Shown one piece after another: positions 44,756 through 57,501 of a stretch of DNA of 64,000 nt (the stretch's first letter is position 1; each line of letters opens with the position of its first letter). The translations under genes and the position numbers were made by a program. Location: NCBI GenBank assembly GCA_030159075.1, contig BROG01000534.1, forward strand, positions 402,001 to 466,000, written 5' to 3'. The DNA comes from Atrina japonica. Its lineage: Eukaryota; Mollusca; Bivalvia; Pterioida; Pinnidae. Below the pieces are notes generated by a model. The model was not told the origin of the DNA, ran no database searches, and worked only from the letters and a program-made list of their open reading frames with translations.

Positions 44756-45853
44756 ACATCTTCATAAATCGTAATGGCATTTCTGGATACCAGCAGGGTA
44801 TGAAGATACTCAAGATACAAGTACATGCCATATACATGAGTTATTACTTCAAGGTTCCAAATGCACAGGTTTATCTTTAAGGTTAAGTGAGCTTCAACTT
44901 GCAAAGGCATTGACAGGGGTAGCTTTATATACAACTATCATTTTATAAAGAAGCCTGGTTCTGAGCAGTCAAACTATATCAAAATCAACACAATTATAAA
45001 CATCTGAACTTTAGAAACACAGCATGAAATCTCTTCAAATATCAACTTATTTTTTTACCCAATTTCTGAGTTTATAATGACACTGTAAATGCACTGTTGC
45101 GTAAATAATATTATCATTACTGTAATACATGATATATGTTCTAAATCATTTAGCTGAAATATATTATCCTCAGCACTTAACTAATTTTCACCATCATGGC
45201 ATGTATAACAACATACTAGTACAGCTGTACTAGGAATATGTACTTACCTTAAATTACAATGCTACTACAGATAACAGGGGCTCCAGTAAAACCATTATAT
45301 GCCAGTGTTTCAAAATGAAATTCTTCAATATCATCATTTGGAGTACAGCTTTCTGTGTGTATGGTACAGTTTTACTTGATTTTCATCATTTGCTTATCTC
45401 AAGATTTATGGTTCAGATTCCATGACTTTTAAGATAAGGAATCTGATTTAGACATGCATGTGTATGGTTTATGAACATTGTTAATTTGTACTTTTGGCTT
45501 AAATTATCTCTACTAGTACATTTAAGAATCTGATCTATACAAATGTATGTTTAGATACCAGGTACATGGTATATATAAACATTGTAATTTGTACTTACGT
45601 ATTAAATCATCTTTACATGTCAATGTATATCTCTTTTATCCACATCTTCCTTGCATTTTGAGTACAGGATTTCATGTAGATTGGTCTGTATATTTGTCTT
45701 CACAAGTATAACGGAAAGATCTGTGGAAAAAACATGAAATATGAAATAAAACAATATGGATAAAATTTGTCAGTCTAAAGTATCTCCCAACAAGCTTGAT
45801 TTTCCCAAGAGCTATTTTGATTCCAGTTAGAGGACCTATTCCCAGTGCAAATT
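44756..45853. other. Intergenic, nothing recognised
   Basis: AT-rich; no gene or clear repeat seen. Confidence 0.4.
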
Positions 45854-46040
45854 CAAGTGAAACTTGTATATATAACAACCTCCTTAGGGACACAAGGAAA
45901 CCAGTCTTAACAGGGAGGTGGTTTTTATATAGACTAAGAGGTTGATTTGTACACAAATGGTACTACTGAGGACACCAAATAATGGTCTTTGTGACCAGAT
46001 GGTCTTTATACAGAGGTGGTCGCTAAAGCAGGTTTTACTG
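45854..46040. mobile_element. TA-flanked MITE (CAGTGAAAC family), copy 2
   Basis: CAAGTGAAACTTGTATATAT at the left, AGCAGGTTTTACTG then TA at the right. Internal CTTAGGGACACAAGGAAACC, GGTTGATTTGTACACAAATG and GGTCTTTATACAGAGGTGGT match copies 1 and 3. Confidence 0.8.
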
Positions 46041-47771
46041 TATTGTTAAATTTAAGAATATTTCAAACTTTCTGCTATAGAGCACCAATTTTCAAGTTTT
46101 ATCCGACAGCCCTGGTTTTCCCCAATATTTAAGAAATACAATCTACCTTGAATTGGGAAAAACTTCTAAAATGTCACTCTGCAGTCTGGTTTGCACCTTA
46201 ACATTTTTCCCAGCCATGAAAATACTATATAAGTTTTGGTTGCCTGCCTAATAATCCATCTACTGTCCCAAGATTTTACAGTTATGGGCATCAATATCAT
46301 CATCAGCAACAACAAACATCAGCATCATCTTTTTTTTTTCTTTCGGGGGGTCGGGGGGAGGGGTAAGTTTTGCAATGAGACCCAATTTCAGTCCCAATTT
46401 CACAAAAAGAGAAAAAAAAGAACATTTTCTTGTCAGATTATGTTTAAGAATTTTTTTAAAGATATTCTCAGGAACAAAAATCATTGGAGTGACCTGGTTG
46501 TAACTTGTAAACATTTTAAAAACTTAATTTCTAATTCTTTATAATAAACTTATGAATTATATACATGTGCAATATCTGTATTTTTAAATTGAATTATTTG
46601 TAATTTTCCCCAAATCCCTGTTTCTTTCACACATTGTCAAGTATTACCTGTATGGTTAAATCAAATTTTTACTTTATATGTTGATGTTACAAGATAACAA
46701 GGGCTAATTATAACAGGACACTGTTACATGATGTTCCCCAAATGGTGGAGTTAGTTGTGTTGATATCAACCAGCATTTATTTACATACCAATCTGCAATT
46801 GTTCTTCACAGGTTTTGAGGAATAAAAGCCATTAGGCTGAAATCACAATCGATAATACCAGTAAATTATAAATTTCATCAAAATCAGACAATGATAACAT
46901 TTTGACCAACCGTATACATGTATACGTATGTGTCGTATGTATGGCTACTATGAGCCAAATCCTACATTGTATATCCCCTCCAAACTTCATTTGTGAGGGG
47001 ATAAAAGTCCTTTGCTTGTAAAACTTTAAACTTTACACATCCATTGTACATACATGTATATGAATAAAAATAATTATATGTTAAGTATGTACATGTATAT
47101 AAATATTATATGTATATACTTAGCAGATGAGTTTCTAGTCAAAAACACAAAAATTTATATTGATATATAACATCAAATGCAGATAATGAACAAAAAAATT
47201 ATGTAAAATATACAGTTTGATTGGACTGGAATTGTCATTAAATAGAGGTCAACATACAGGAAATACAGGTAATCACAGATACATGTACATGTATATATAC
47301 AAATAAAAACAATAAAGTTCCATGCTTTTGCGAGTCCTATTTTTAGATGTCCATTTTTTTGCATAGCCATTCACTGACGACCAAAATAGGATACAAAAAA
47401 AAAACCACAAAATAATTCTGTGTTTCTTGCGAGCTCTTCTTCTCAATTTACATATTAAATAACAATATTTTATATCAATTTATGATCTTAGACCAACAAA
47501 TATGTGCCTCGAGGGTATTCTTTATATGTACAATTCTGCTGCTCATCAAAGTAAATGCTATAAATCAGTACCAACAATAGCTTGAAAACTGATATTAAGT
47601 GGGCTCCAAGGAGACATGTTCAGAACATGTAGAGCAGGTTTAATACATGTACAATTTACATGTTATAACCAGAGAATATAGAAATTAGCAAACATTGGTC
47701 CTTAAACAGGACTCAAAACAAGAAATTTTTAATCTTAGAGAGTACCAGTATTTAATATGAATCTAGATGAA
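46041..47771. other. Intergenic, nothing coding
   Basis: A poly-T/G-rich stretch (46329-46363) is followed by a short 'cccaattt' fragment of the 'ttgggaa' family. Otherwise AT-rich. Confidence 0.4.
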
Positions 47772-48472
47772 AGTACAGAGAAACCTGTCTGACAGGCCAC
47801 TCTCGTGAGAGATGACCATCTTGTAAGTACAGAGAAATCTGTTTGACAGGCCACTCTTGTGAGAGATGACCATCTTGTAAGTACAGAGAAACCTGTCTGA
47901 CAGGCCACTCTCGTGAGAGATGACCATCTTGTAAGTACAGAGAAACCTGTCTGACAGGCCACTCTCGTGAGAGATGACCATCTTGTAAGTACAGAGAAAC
48001 CTGTCTGACAGGCCACTCTCGTGAGAGATGACCATCTTGTAAGTACAGAGAAACCTGTCTGACAGGCCACTCTTGTGAGAGATGACCATCTTGTAAGTAC
48101 AGAGAAACCTGTTTGACAGGCCACTCTTGTGAGAGATGACCATCTTGTAAGTACAGAGAAACCTGTCTGACAGGCCACTCTTGTGAGAGATGACCATCTT
48201 GTAAGTACAGAGAAACCTGTTTGACAGGCCACTCTCGTGAGAGATGACCATCTTGTAAGTACAGAGAAACCTGTCTGACAGGCCACTCTTGTGAGAGATG
48301 ACCATGTTATAAGTACAGAAAAACCTGTCTGACAGGCCACTCTCGTGAGAGATGACCATGTTGTAAGTACAGAGAAACCTGTCAGACAGGCCACTCTCGT
48401 GAGAGATGACCATGTTGTAAGTACAGAGAAATCTGTTTGACCGGCCACTCTCGTGAGAGATGACCTATCTTG
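47772..48472. repeat. 54-bp minisatellite, 13 copies, two hairpins per unit
   Basis: The unit contains GTACAGAGAAACCTGTCTGA, CAGGCCACTCTCGTGAGAGA and TGACCATCTTGTAA. CCTGTCTGACAGG and CTCTCGTGAGAG are near-palindromes. Two minus-strand frames (237 and 216 codons) stay open only because 54 is a multiple of three. Confidence 0.97.
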
Positions 48473-48894
48473 TGAGAACCACTCAGTTAAACATGGATTA
48501 ATATCATCAGTATGTGGATCAGGTAAAAGGCCTCATTCCCAATACAAAATTTACTATTTTCCCACAATTTTGGGCAAATTTCCCCAAATAACTTGTATGT
48601 ACAGCTAACATTTGTAATGCCAACAAGGGAGAATCACACACCTTTAAGTACCACTCTCCCTTACCTATGTGACTAAGAGAAAGCAGTCTTGAGAGACCAT
48701 CTGTCACTCAAAAGTCGTCTGTCAAGATGGGTTTAACTGCACATGTACAGTGTACTATAGTTTTAATGTAAACTTCACAAACATGTGCCAATTAATCTTG
48801 ATAGAAATTTTCATAATATTTAGACATGTTAGATGCCATGCACATTACATGATATAATTTGATTTAAATTCAAATGTCAAGTCCAATGCTGTTT

Positions 48895-49120
48895 CATATT
48901 CCCCTGGGAATGCTTTTTCATCTCAATGTATCTGGCATTTTCCCTCATTTGGGAATGTGGCCTGGGCCTTTTGAATTGGGAATTTTAGCAACATTTTACT
49001 GAAACTAGGAAATCTAAAATACACAAAACTCATTGAAAAAACAAGAATTTCTTCATATTCATTGTCATTTGACTTCAGTGTATTTAAACTGGGAATGAGG
49101 GCCTTATTTCGGATCCCTAT
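48895..49120. repeat. 'ttgggaa' repeat family, fuller copy
   Basis: CCTGGGCCTTTTGAATTGGG, GAAACTAGGAAATCTAAAAT, TCATTGTCATTTGACTTCAG and CTGGGAATGAGGGCC; shared with 18985-19140 and 33126-33310. Confidence 0.7.
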
Positions 49121-49679
49121 GGTAGGATGGAAAATCGTCCTATGGGTGTATGATGTAAAGTGCGTTCGAGTACATATAAGACAAGGATTTTTAGATTTTC
49201 TCAAAGGAATTTATATCTGGATCCATTATCTTACGTAAAATGAATTTGCTTGTACAATTTAGTAACTAAACACATCGGAATAGAGGTAAATTTCTTCCCA
49301 TATTTTACATTAGGTTTTATAAATAACTTTCACATCTCTGGACCAAAAATTTTGAAAAATGCGTAAGTGTTATAATTAGTATAGCTAGATATACTTTGAT
49401 GTACGTTATAAGTACACATGGTTTTGATTTTCCGCAAAAAATTCTATTTTTCTCTGTCCTACATGTATATGTATTCAAAGGCACTATACATGCATAATGT
49501 ATATGTAGATCTAGGAGTACATGTACATTTATATTGAAATGTCACCAACTGTGTAGGTGACTTGCCACAAATTTTGACCTTTGCTATTCTATACAGCTAT
49601 TCTACCTGTTGTACATACATGTATATTAATCCTGGATCTTACATGGATTTGTACTTGAATTTTTTAAAATTTTGAATAG
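49121..49679. other. Intergenic, nothing recognised
   Basis: Many TACATGTA runs; no gene. Confidence 0.4.
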
Positions 49680-50090
49680 TGTTTTATGCCACACTCAACA
49701 ATTTTCAGTTGTATCGGGCCTTTTTCTGCTTATTTTGGGAAAATGCCATTGGCAACATGATTATGAATTCAATGTGAATTTGCATCAAATTGGGAAATAT
49801 AGTTTTGCACACATGTAAATATAAATGCAATGGAATCGCTATTTCAGATGCATTTCTCCCTACAATAATTCACACTTTTCATTGTGATCATCATCTCTTC
49901 ATCAAATTGGAAATTTTTTTTTTCAAATTGGAAAAACCCCAGATGAATTCTACATTGGGAATGGGGCCAATATTTGGCTCCATGGAAATGACAGAAAAGG
50001 GCCTGCAGGCTGTATAAGGTGGCAGCCAGTTTTTAATGGTGGGGAAGCCGGTTACAATGTACCCTGGAGGAGACCACCAGTGATATGAAC
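49680..50090. repeat. 'cactcaacaatt' repeat split by a hAT-like insertion
   Basis: GTTTTATGCCACACTCAACA ... TTTTCAGTTGTAT at 49680-49715 continues as GGTGGCAGCCAGTTTTTAAT at about 50022. The same order occurs uninterrupted at 40253-40395. Confidence 0.7.
49717..50008 (+). mobile_element. Non-autonomous hAT-like 'ttgggaa' element, complete
   Basis: Left GGGCCTTTTTCTGCTTATTT, right ATGACAGAAAAGGGCCTG, inverted. The inside has GGGAAAATGCCATTGGCAAC and ACATTGGGAATGGGGCCAAT. The CAGG-CCTTTTCTG ends fit hAT. The flanks look duplicated (about tgtat) but imperfectly. Confidence 0.6.
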
Positions 50091-51533
50091 TTGAAACATA
50101 TTGTTGTGGTTTAAATGCTCTGACACTAGAACACAAGTGGTCATATACATGTACATGTATTATTCAACCCAAACAGTAAACTCTGAAAGAAAACTTATAT
50201 TGATTACTTGATAACTGAACTGCCAACAAACTATAGTCTGAAGCAAGCTGCAAATTAGCCTTTTATTACAAGTGAAATTAACACCGATTTTACATATCAT
50301 CACAACTCCGTTGACACTGGGATTGTCTATATCTTGTTCTGTTGCTTCCCAACAAGGAATCCCGCAGTTAAAAAGTAATGATCATAACAATCATAATTAG
50401 TAAACTGTCATTAGCTACAGTTGTTAGTCAAATAAATGTATGAACATTTCACAGAGATAAAATGTTTTGTACGAGTATGTATATTAACATTCAACAAACA
50501 AATATAGATATAAAGTTCAAACACATATATATGTAAAGCTTACCTATAAACATGGAACTAACAGAGAGATTTCACACATGTACAGACTTCCTTATAAAAC
50601 TTTGCTACCAGTATTAATGGTATCCATCATCTACTTCATCATATTGTTCCAAACACTAACAACTAATATAACAGAAATATAGCGACAGTAGTTTCCAACT
50701 TCACTATATATACAATATATATATACACTGATATATCCACTAGTTCTGAATTTTTTGCATAAAATACTCAATCACATAAATGACATACATGTATATGAGA
50801 GAGTATTATAGGACACACATTCTGCCACTGAAAAATGATCACATCCACTTATGATTGGATTTCAGGTAACGATGATATGTAGGAATGTCAAAAGTGATAT
50901 ACGAGCTCCAAATGTAGAAATTTTCTACTTAAATATGATATTGTACTTGACAGTCTTCAGTTTTATCAAGATCACACACATCATTGTGGACTACTGTGCT
51001 ATATAAAGTATATTTGTAGTACAAACCATTGTAACTAGATGAACCATTACAATCACCAGATCTGTTCCGTGTCAAGGTAAAATCTACATCAGGCAAAAAA
51101 AAAAAAGGATCTGTTTGATGTGACCCGACTGACCCATTAAAAAGCCCCTGACATAGTCTTCTGTCTTAACCTGACACCATGCTCTTTCTCACAAATGTTA
51201 CAACTCTAAATCTGACACAAACAACATTTAGCGTTTTAAAATACACTCTAGGTCTTATCTTTGACAAAATGACTTCCGTCCTTTTCTTATTTATTTGCCT
51301 ATTCAGTAGTAATTGTGTTTTGTTTAGAAGTGTGTATATCATGTATTCTCTAACAATCGCTGTACTTTAGTCAATGACACATATTTTATTTTGAGCCAGC
51401 TATTATGATGGAGATCAATGTACATGTAGTATTGTACCTGTGTTTATTTTTATCTAGTTTGTAAATTATGCCTGTGTCTCTCTATTTCCAAATTGAACTA
51501 TTGAACATGATAATTTAACAATTTACCTCCTAT

Positions 51534-51810
51534 CATTGTAAATGGTAAACTATGACATTAGTACATGTACTTTTATCATTGGGTCACAATACTCAAGTTT
51601 TTAAAGTTAATAAAAAAATTAATATTACCAAAACATGATAAATTAATTTTTTTCCACTTTTGTAAGAATGATAAAGTTTGTAAAGCCTTTTGTAGGCCTT
51701 TTTCTATAATTTCCATGGGGTTTGTATTTGGTTCCATTTCCAATACAAAATATGTGTCATTGTAAATGTTAAAGTATGACATTAGTACATGTACTTTTAT
51801 CATTGGGTCA
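51534..51810. repeat. 53-bp direct duplication around a hAT-like 3' fragment
   Basis: CATTGTAAATGGTAAACTAT ... CTTTTATCATTGGGTCA at 51534-51587 recurs at 51758-51810. Between them, 51693-51757 is an inverted 3' end of the 'ttgggaa' element (AGGCCTTTTTCTATAATTTC, CCATTTCCAATACAAAAT). Confidence 0.75.
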
Positions 51811-51882
51811 TGTTTTTCTTCAAGTCTGATTTAAACAATTCGTAATAGGAAACCTTCAAGTTAGCCCAGATTACTGAATAAT

Positions 51883-52160
51883 CCTAGTCGGTAGCGCGCT
51901 CGACTCTGGATCCTGAGGTCGTGAGTTCGAGTCCCGCCGGCGACAGATTGGTTTCCTGTCTTTCGGATGAGACAGTAAAAACTGGAAGTCCCGTGTCACA
52001 TTAGGTGTCGGCACGTTAAAGAACCCTCACTGCTCAATGGCCGTAAGTGCCGAGCATAGGCCAAAATTTGAAGCCCTTCACTGGCATTTGGTGATATCTC
52101 CATATGAGTGAAATATTCTTGAGTGGAACATTAAACAACAATAAACAAACAAACAAACAA
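51883..52160 (+). mobile_element. tRNA-derived SINE copy 5
   Basis: Head slightly truncated before box A (GTCGGTAGCGCGCTCGACTC), box B GAGTTCGAGTCCCGCCGGC, then body and tail to aaacaaac. A perfect 10-bp duplication ACTGAATAAT at 51873-51882 and 52161-52170. Confidence 0.93.
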
Positions 52161-52316
52161 ACTGAATAATGCTGCATTTAGAATTAGATGTACCTTTTTC
52201 TATTTTGTTCCTCATGTATACTTGCAACATATGAGCGTACATGGTATATCCTTATGTTTCAGCACATAAATGTTATTTTGTGTAAAGAAATCGCACGAGA
52301 CTTAAAATATTTTAAT

Positions 52317-52397
52317 GAGCCGAAAGATTGGGAATCAAACACAGGACCTTCGGAACACTAGCAGAATGCTCTTAACAACTGTGCTATCGGGGCTATC
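52317..52397 (-). repeat. tRNA-like pseudogene
   Basis: On minus: GCCCCGATAGCACAGTTGTT (box A-like) and CCTGTGTTTGATTCCC (box B-like), then TTTCGGCTC pairing weakly with the 5' end. The stems are too damaged for a working tRNA. Confidence 0.4.
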
Positions 52398-53570
52398 TGT
52401 ATATAACTGAAACCGAAAGTAAAGTTCAGCAACATTTTTTACAATTCATGTGACTTGTGCAACTAAATGCAGGATTATAATCAAAAGCATGATGACAAAT
52501 GAATTAACTCTGGGGGAAATACATTCCAAAACGAGATTCCATTACAATTAGTACCAATAAAATTCAATGTCCTCCAAAGAGAAGTACAATGTATGGTTAT
52601 GCAAAAAACAGTAAAACACTGAAATACACACGAATTTTTGGCCCTTCGACCATCATATGACTTTTAGCCATTCAGACAGTGTCTGGTTCTACGTCTTCAT
52701 GTTTGGCCCATCGTCTGGCATAATCATCGACAAAATTCAAGTGAAAATCGACAATATCTACCGTATATTAGTATTAAGTCTGCACAATACACAGCTTCAT
52801 TGCAAATGTTGAAAAAAAAAAAACATATTGTTGCCTTTCACTTGATAAAAGCCAAGGGGTCGGAAATTTGTTAACATTGAGTGTTTAACTGAGTTTTTGC
52901 ATTACATTTAGATTTATATGACATGTCTGCAAACTATTTTTTTCCAATTTCAATTTGACACAATTCACATTATAATTTCTGAGTGTGCTGCCAATGGCAT
53001 GTTCCCAAATTTTCCAGACAAAGGCCTGGTAGTTGATCACACTAATTCAATATTAGTCAAGACTTTTTGTACTTAACAAGGTTCTCTATGGTAAAAAGTA
53101 ACTCCTGATCCTACAATACTTAGGTTTCCTCTTACAAATTACAGAAAATAGGTAAAAATTAGAGTCAAAAATAAAATACTGTAGTGGTGTAAAATTGGAA
53201 ACATGAAATGATACATATGTATAAACATGGTACATGTAGTATGATGTACATGTACATACCTTTAAGATTTCAATTTCAGTGTAGAAAAGAAATTTTACTT
53301 TAAGAATCTAGATCTTGCTAAAAGCCCATATCACAGAAAGTCTATTTGTAATTTAAATTTGTATTTTTTTTTCATTACTAACGTTTTCAATGCAGGAATT
53401 TTGGGAATGAACTTTCACATGTAATAACAATTGAATAAACCTTGTTAATTATACCAATGTAATGTCAATAATAGTGTTCTCAATAGAAGCCGGCAGCTGG
53501 CAAAATCAACCGTCTTTAATGTTAAAATTTTGCCGGAGCTATGAGATTTCTGCATCAGAAAAAAAAAGTA
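52398..53570. other. Intergenic, nothing coding
   Basis: No gene. A small piece resembling the hAT-like family (CTGCCAATGGCATGTTCCCA) occurs inverted near 52989. Confidence 0.4.
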
Positions 53571-53707
53571 CAGCGGTACCTGTCATGAAAGACCATCTGT
53601 CTAATGAGACCACATTTTGAAAACAACCTCTTAAGAGGGACCAACTGTCTTAAGAGATCACATTTCAATGGCAGATGGGGTGGTCTCTCAAGACAGTGGT
53701 ACCACTG
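53571..53707. mobile_element. 137-bp TA-flanked MITE (CAGNGGTACC ends)
   Basis: CAGCGGTACCTGTCATGAAA after TA (53569-53570); CTCAAGACAGTGGTACCACTG before TA in inverted form. The core GAGACCAC/GTGGTCTC is internally palindromic. Tc1/pogo-type by TA flank. Confidence 0.75.
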
Positions 53708-53899
53708 TATACTATACATGTATATATCAATATCTGTGTCATATGTACGCCTTTGGCTGCCCCAAACCCTGGTCGTCATTTCTGTTTCCCCTATTTCAAT
53801 TTTTTTCCCCATCAAAAATCTTATAGAGAACACTGAATAATGTGACAAATGTATAGTCAGGTATGATTGTAAAATACCAGAGGTTAATAGACCCTTTTT

Positions 53900-54225
53900 G
53901 GGACAGGGTCCTGTACCCTTTCAATTGGGAATTTTATGTTACAATGGGCCAAATTGGGAATAAAGTAACTACCGTTAAGGTCATTTAATTCTACTTCATA
54001 AGAATAAAGAAACAAATCTTGTGATTCAATGTGCTTCTCATAATGTATTTATCTGACATCATGGTCTTCATCTAAAGACATCGATATACTAAATCCTCCT
54101 TTTTTATTTTTTAATACCCAATGTGAATGACATGCCCTGATGGTTAACATAAATTGGGAAATGTTTGCTCAAAATTGGGAAAAAAAATAGCTAATTTTGC
54201 ATTGGGAATGGGGCCTTTTACTGGA
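53900..54225 (+). repeat. 'ttgggaa' repeat family copy
   Basis: CTGTACCCTTTCAATTGGGA, CCAAATTGGGAATAAAG and TTTGCATTGGGAATGGGGCC mark both ends. Its start resembles the left flank of the hAT remnant at 62786. Confidence 0.65.
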
Positions 54226-54369
54226 CCAACATGTTAATGATATTAATCCCTGAATACACATGTGTAATACAGCATACATATATGTGCATTACAGCACACA
54301 TGTACATTAGATCATACATATGCATTTCAGCACACAACACATGTGGTCATGTGCATTACAATATACAGT

Positions 54370-54600
54370 ACGGGCCACGCGGATTCCGCAAAAGTAATGT
54401 AATCGCGGCGGGGTTAGTTTTGAGCGAACGGTCGCGGTCAAATCGCAGCTATCCATTGCAGTCGCAGTCATCGCAGCGATTAAAATCTTTGCAAATCACG
54501 GGGATGAATAAAATCATCGCTAATCGCAGCTGTTGAAAATCATCGCAAATCGCGGCTGTTGAAAATCATCGCAAATAGCGGCTGCTGATCTCTGTATACT
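54370..54600. repeat. GC-rich short tandem repeat, ~28-bp units
   Basis: AATCGCGGCTGTTGAAAATC with flanking ATCGCA repeats about three times at 54508-54588, preceded by CpG-rich degenerate units (GTCGCAGTCATCGCAGCG). A T18-type run follows at about 54627. Confidence 0.6.
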
Positions 54601-54659
54601 ACTGGAATTGTTGAACTGAATTCTGTTTTTTTTTTTTTTTTTTGTGTTGATGCGTGATC

Positions 54660-55999
54660 AATCTATTCATTAAATATCAAATTACATTACTATTTGCTTA
54701 AGTGCGACCATTATCTTGATCCCAAGCCAAACAATAACTCCGACTTTCACTTTGTTCAACAGCTATGTTGTAATTGCATCACATAACAAAGTTCTTCTAT
54801 GTCAAGTATTGAAATTGATTACCCAAGCTGTCAAGTCAAAGTCATTTGTGCGTGAAATATAATCACTCCTCTGCAGAGTTGGACACGTGGGACCTTCTTT
54901 CTATCCTTACATGTATATCGCTTTTCAACTATCCGTAATCGTGATATTAGACATTGTATGTCAATTAACATATGATTTGTGACATCGATTAAAAAATGGA
55001 CAAAAAGAAATAACAGAACTTCGACTAATCCTAACATGGTTTATTTTCTTTCAATCATACCTACCTCGTATAACATTTGGTTATCTACGTATCCGGTTTA
55101 TATAACAGATTTTCAAACAAAAAATGCAAGCATAATTTGTGACAGCACATAAAAACCTGAAGTTCTGAAATGACCAAAATATCTCTATCTCTCTCTCTCT
55201 CTCTAAACATTTATTTTTGCTCGGTCAAAAGATATATTTCTCATTCGCAATATTTTAAAGGTACTTAATTTTGTTTCAATGGTTTAATGCCTGTTTTATT
55301 CAGTTCTTCAGATATATATATGATTTGAATGGTTAAAATTTGAATGGTAAAATCGTAGTTCAGGGCACCCGAGAACAACAAATTTCGGCAAAGTAAACAC
55401 CAAATTTCCACTCCATAAAAAATCAAGGAACTGATTGTTGTCAAGAGCCAAGAGATGCCTAGGTTTTTGGGATGTGATTACCTAACCACTAGACCTACCC
55501 TATGTGAACGTACAACAGTTTTTAAGTAAAATAAAAAAAATAAAGTTATATTTTGAAATTATCTTGTTTGAATTGATTTAAAGCTGTTTACTTGTACCTA
55601 TGATTAGCATTTTTTTTTTCCAGGAGAAAAATCGTTACTCTTTAATATTTATTTTCCCACCAAAAATAAGTTTTGTGAAAATACCGTTTTAATCATACTT
55701 TAAAATCACAGAAAAGGTTTACATCAATAGAACTATCATGTATGCGATACTAGTAAAAAGGTATAGAATTTCCTGGTCTCCTGTACACTACAACATACAT
55801 GTACATTACAGCACATGTGTATTTCATCCATTGCTCAGAACAACACTGAATGATCTGAATGATTAAAAGCGACGACAACACGGAATAAGTACAGATTCCA
55901 GAAAATCAATTATTCAAGAATTATAACTACTGCTTTGAAAAAATCAAGCATTAATTTAAAAAAGAATGTGACTGTGTGATAAAGAAACTACGTCAAAAA

Positions 56000-56037
<38 letters not shown>

Positions 56038-56909
56038 TGGGGGGGGGGAGAGAGACACAAACATACTTGTGCCCCAGTTTCAAAAGTGGGAGGTGGCCGC
56101 ACATGCCCCTGCTGCACCCCCCTTGTCCTACGCCCTTGCGTGTACATGAACATTACAGCCCGTGTATTTCATCCATTGTTTAGTACAACAATCATTAGAT
56201 ACATGTACAAGTAAGCATACAAAACCTGCACATGTATACATGTGCAACTGCAAGTGACATAATTTAGATTTACATCTGTATTTGTCTCACCTGTTAAGAA
56301 AGCCTACCTGTATCAGGTATGTACATTGTGTACATGTATGATTACATCCAGTCAGTGACCACTAAATGTAAACGTTCATGGCAGACCATCATGTACAATG
56401 TCTCAGTATGTGCATACATATGTACATGAACATTGTACGACTGACATCCCAAAGCAGATATTGATGGTACAAAACAATGGAAACTACAGGAAATTGAAAA
56501 TTGACAAGAGTGGTAGAAAATCAATACGAATATCCTGACCTCCCATTTGATACAAGGAACTGCACTACATAACAATGGTATTATATATCATCATATCACA
56601 AAGAGGCAGTGTAAGCCAACAGGAATGTCAGACAACCAGACAAATTCTAAGCCAAACATTTTGGTTCACTTTCAAGTTGGGAGGTATTTTGTAAGAATGG
56701 TCATCAGACCTGAAACCTATCAATATCATTGTTATAAACATTTGCCTGCAAAAAACAACTTCCACTTCCAAGTTACTTTCACAAAAAATGAAGAATTATC
56801 ATGGAATCTTCAATCTGGACTTGACGGTGATAGGTGATATTCAAAAGATAAACAAAGAGCCAGTTAAACAAGCCTGATTTGCTTACCTCAGCAATTTCCA
56901 AACATTACT
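54660..56909. other. Intergenic, no gene recognised
   Basis: Contains a TC run (55188-55203) and a TG microsatellite followed by a G-run (56002-56050). The frames across them are low complexity. Confidence 0.45.
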
Positions 56910-57003
56910 ATCCCATTCACCCCTAAAGACACATTTAAACTGAATCAAGTACATGTAACTGATTTACAGAAGAGTTCATTGTTTTTCAGGGGATGATGAG
57001 TTA
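56910..57003. mobile_element. MITE-1 copy, 94 bp
   Basis: TATCCCATTCACCCCTAAAG at the left, GTTTTTCAGGGGATGATGAG at the right, in the same orientation as the copy at 38159. Confidence 0.7.
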
Positions 57004-57027
57004 CAAGTGTACTTACTCTATGTGCAT

Positions 57028-57304
57028 GTATGTTTATGCCTATTGCTGTTTAACATCCCACTCAAGAATCTTTCACTCATATGGAAACATCATCAAATGC
57101 CGGTGAAGGGCTTCAAATTTTAGCCTATGCTTGACACTCACGGCCATTGAGCAGTGAGGGTTCTTTAATGTGCACAACACCTACTGTGACATGGGACCTC
57201 GGTTTTTACTGTCTCATCCAAAGGGCAAGAAACCAACCTGCTGTCAGTTGGACTCGAACTCACAATCAAGAGTCGAGCGCACTACTGACTGAGCCTGGTC
57301 GGTT
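57028..57304 (-). mobile_element. tRNA-derived SINE copy 6, full length
   Basis: Inverted copy ending in the head GAACCGACCAGGCTCAGTCA (minus). A perfect 12-bp duplication CTCTATGTGCAT at 57016-57027 and 57305-57316. Immediately follows a MITE-1 copy. Confidence 0.92.
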
Positions 57305-57325
57305 CTCTATGTGCATATATAATAA

Positions 57326-57501
57326 CAGTGAAGCTTGTACATGTTGATAGAGACCCCTTAGGGACACAAGAAAACCGGTCTTTATAAAGAGGTTGATTTG
57401 TATACACAGATGGTACTATTGCTGTATTGGTGACAGCAAAAAATGGTCTTTGTGACCAGGTGGTCTTTATACACAGATGGTCGCTAAAGCAGGTTTTACT
57501 G
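57326..57501. mobile_element. TA-flanked MITE (CAGTGAAAC family), copy 3
   Basis: CAGTGAAGCTTGTACATGTT to AGCAGGTTTTACTG then TA. The inside has CTTAGGGACACAAGAAAACC and TGGTCTTTGTGACCAGGTGG. Confidence 0.8.

Noticed and set aside
47735..48448. Two long minus-strand frames (237 and 216 codons) with an 18-residue repeat
   Set aside because: The 54-bp unit is a multiple of three and lacks stops in two frames. Both frames cannot be real, there is no start context, splice or flanking gene, and the DNA is a near-perfect satellite.
47772..48472. Possible CRISPR-like array (regular units with hairpins)
   Set aside because: Units are head-to-tail with no unique spacers, and the genome is a spliced metazoan one.
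55440..55510. tRNA-like sequence with AGTGGTTAGG on minus
   Set aside because: Box A resemblance only; no box B or stems.
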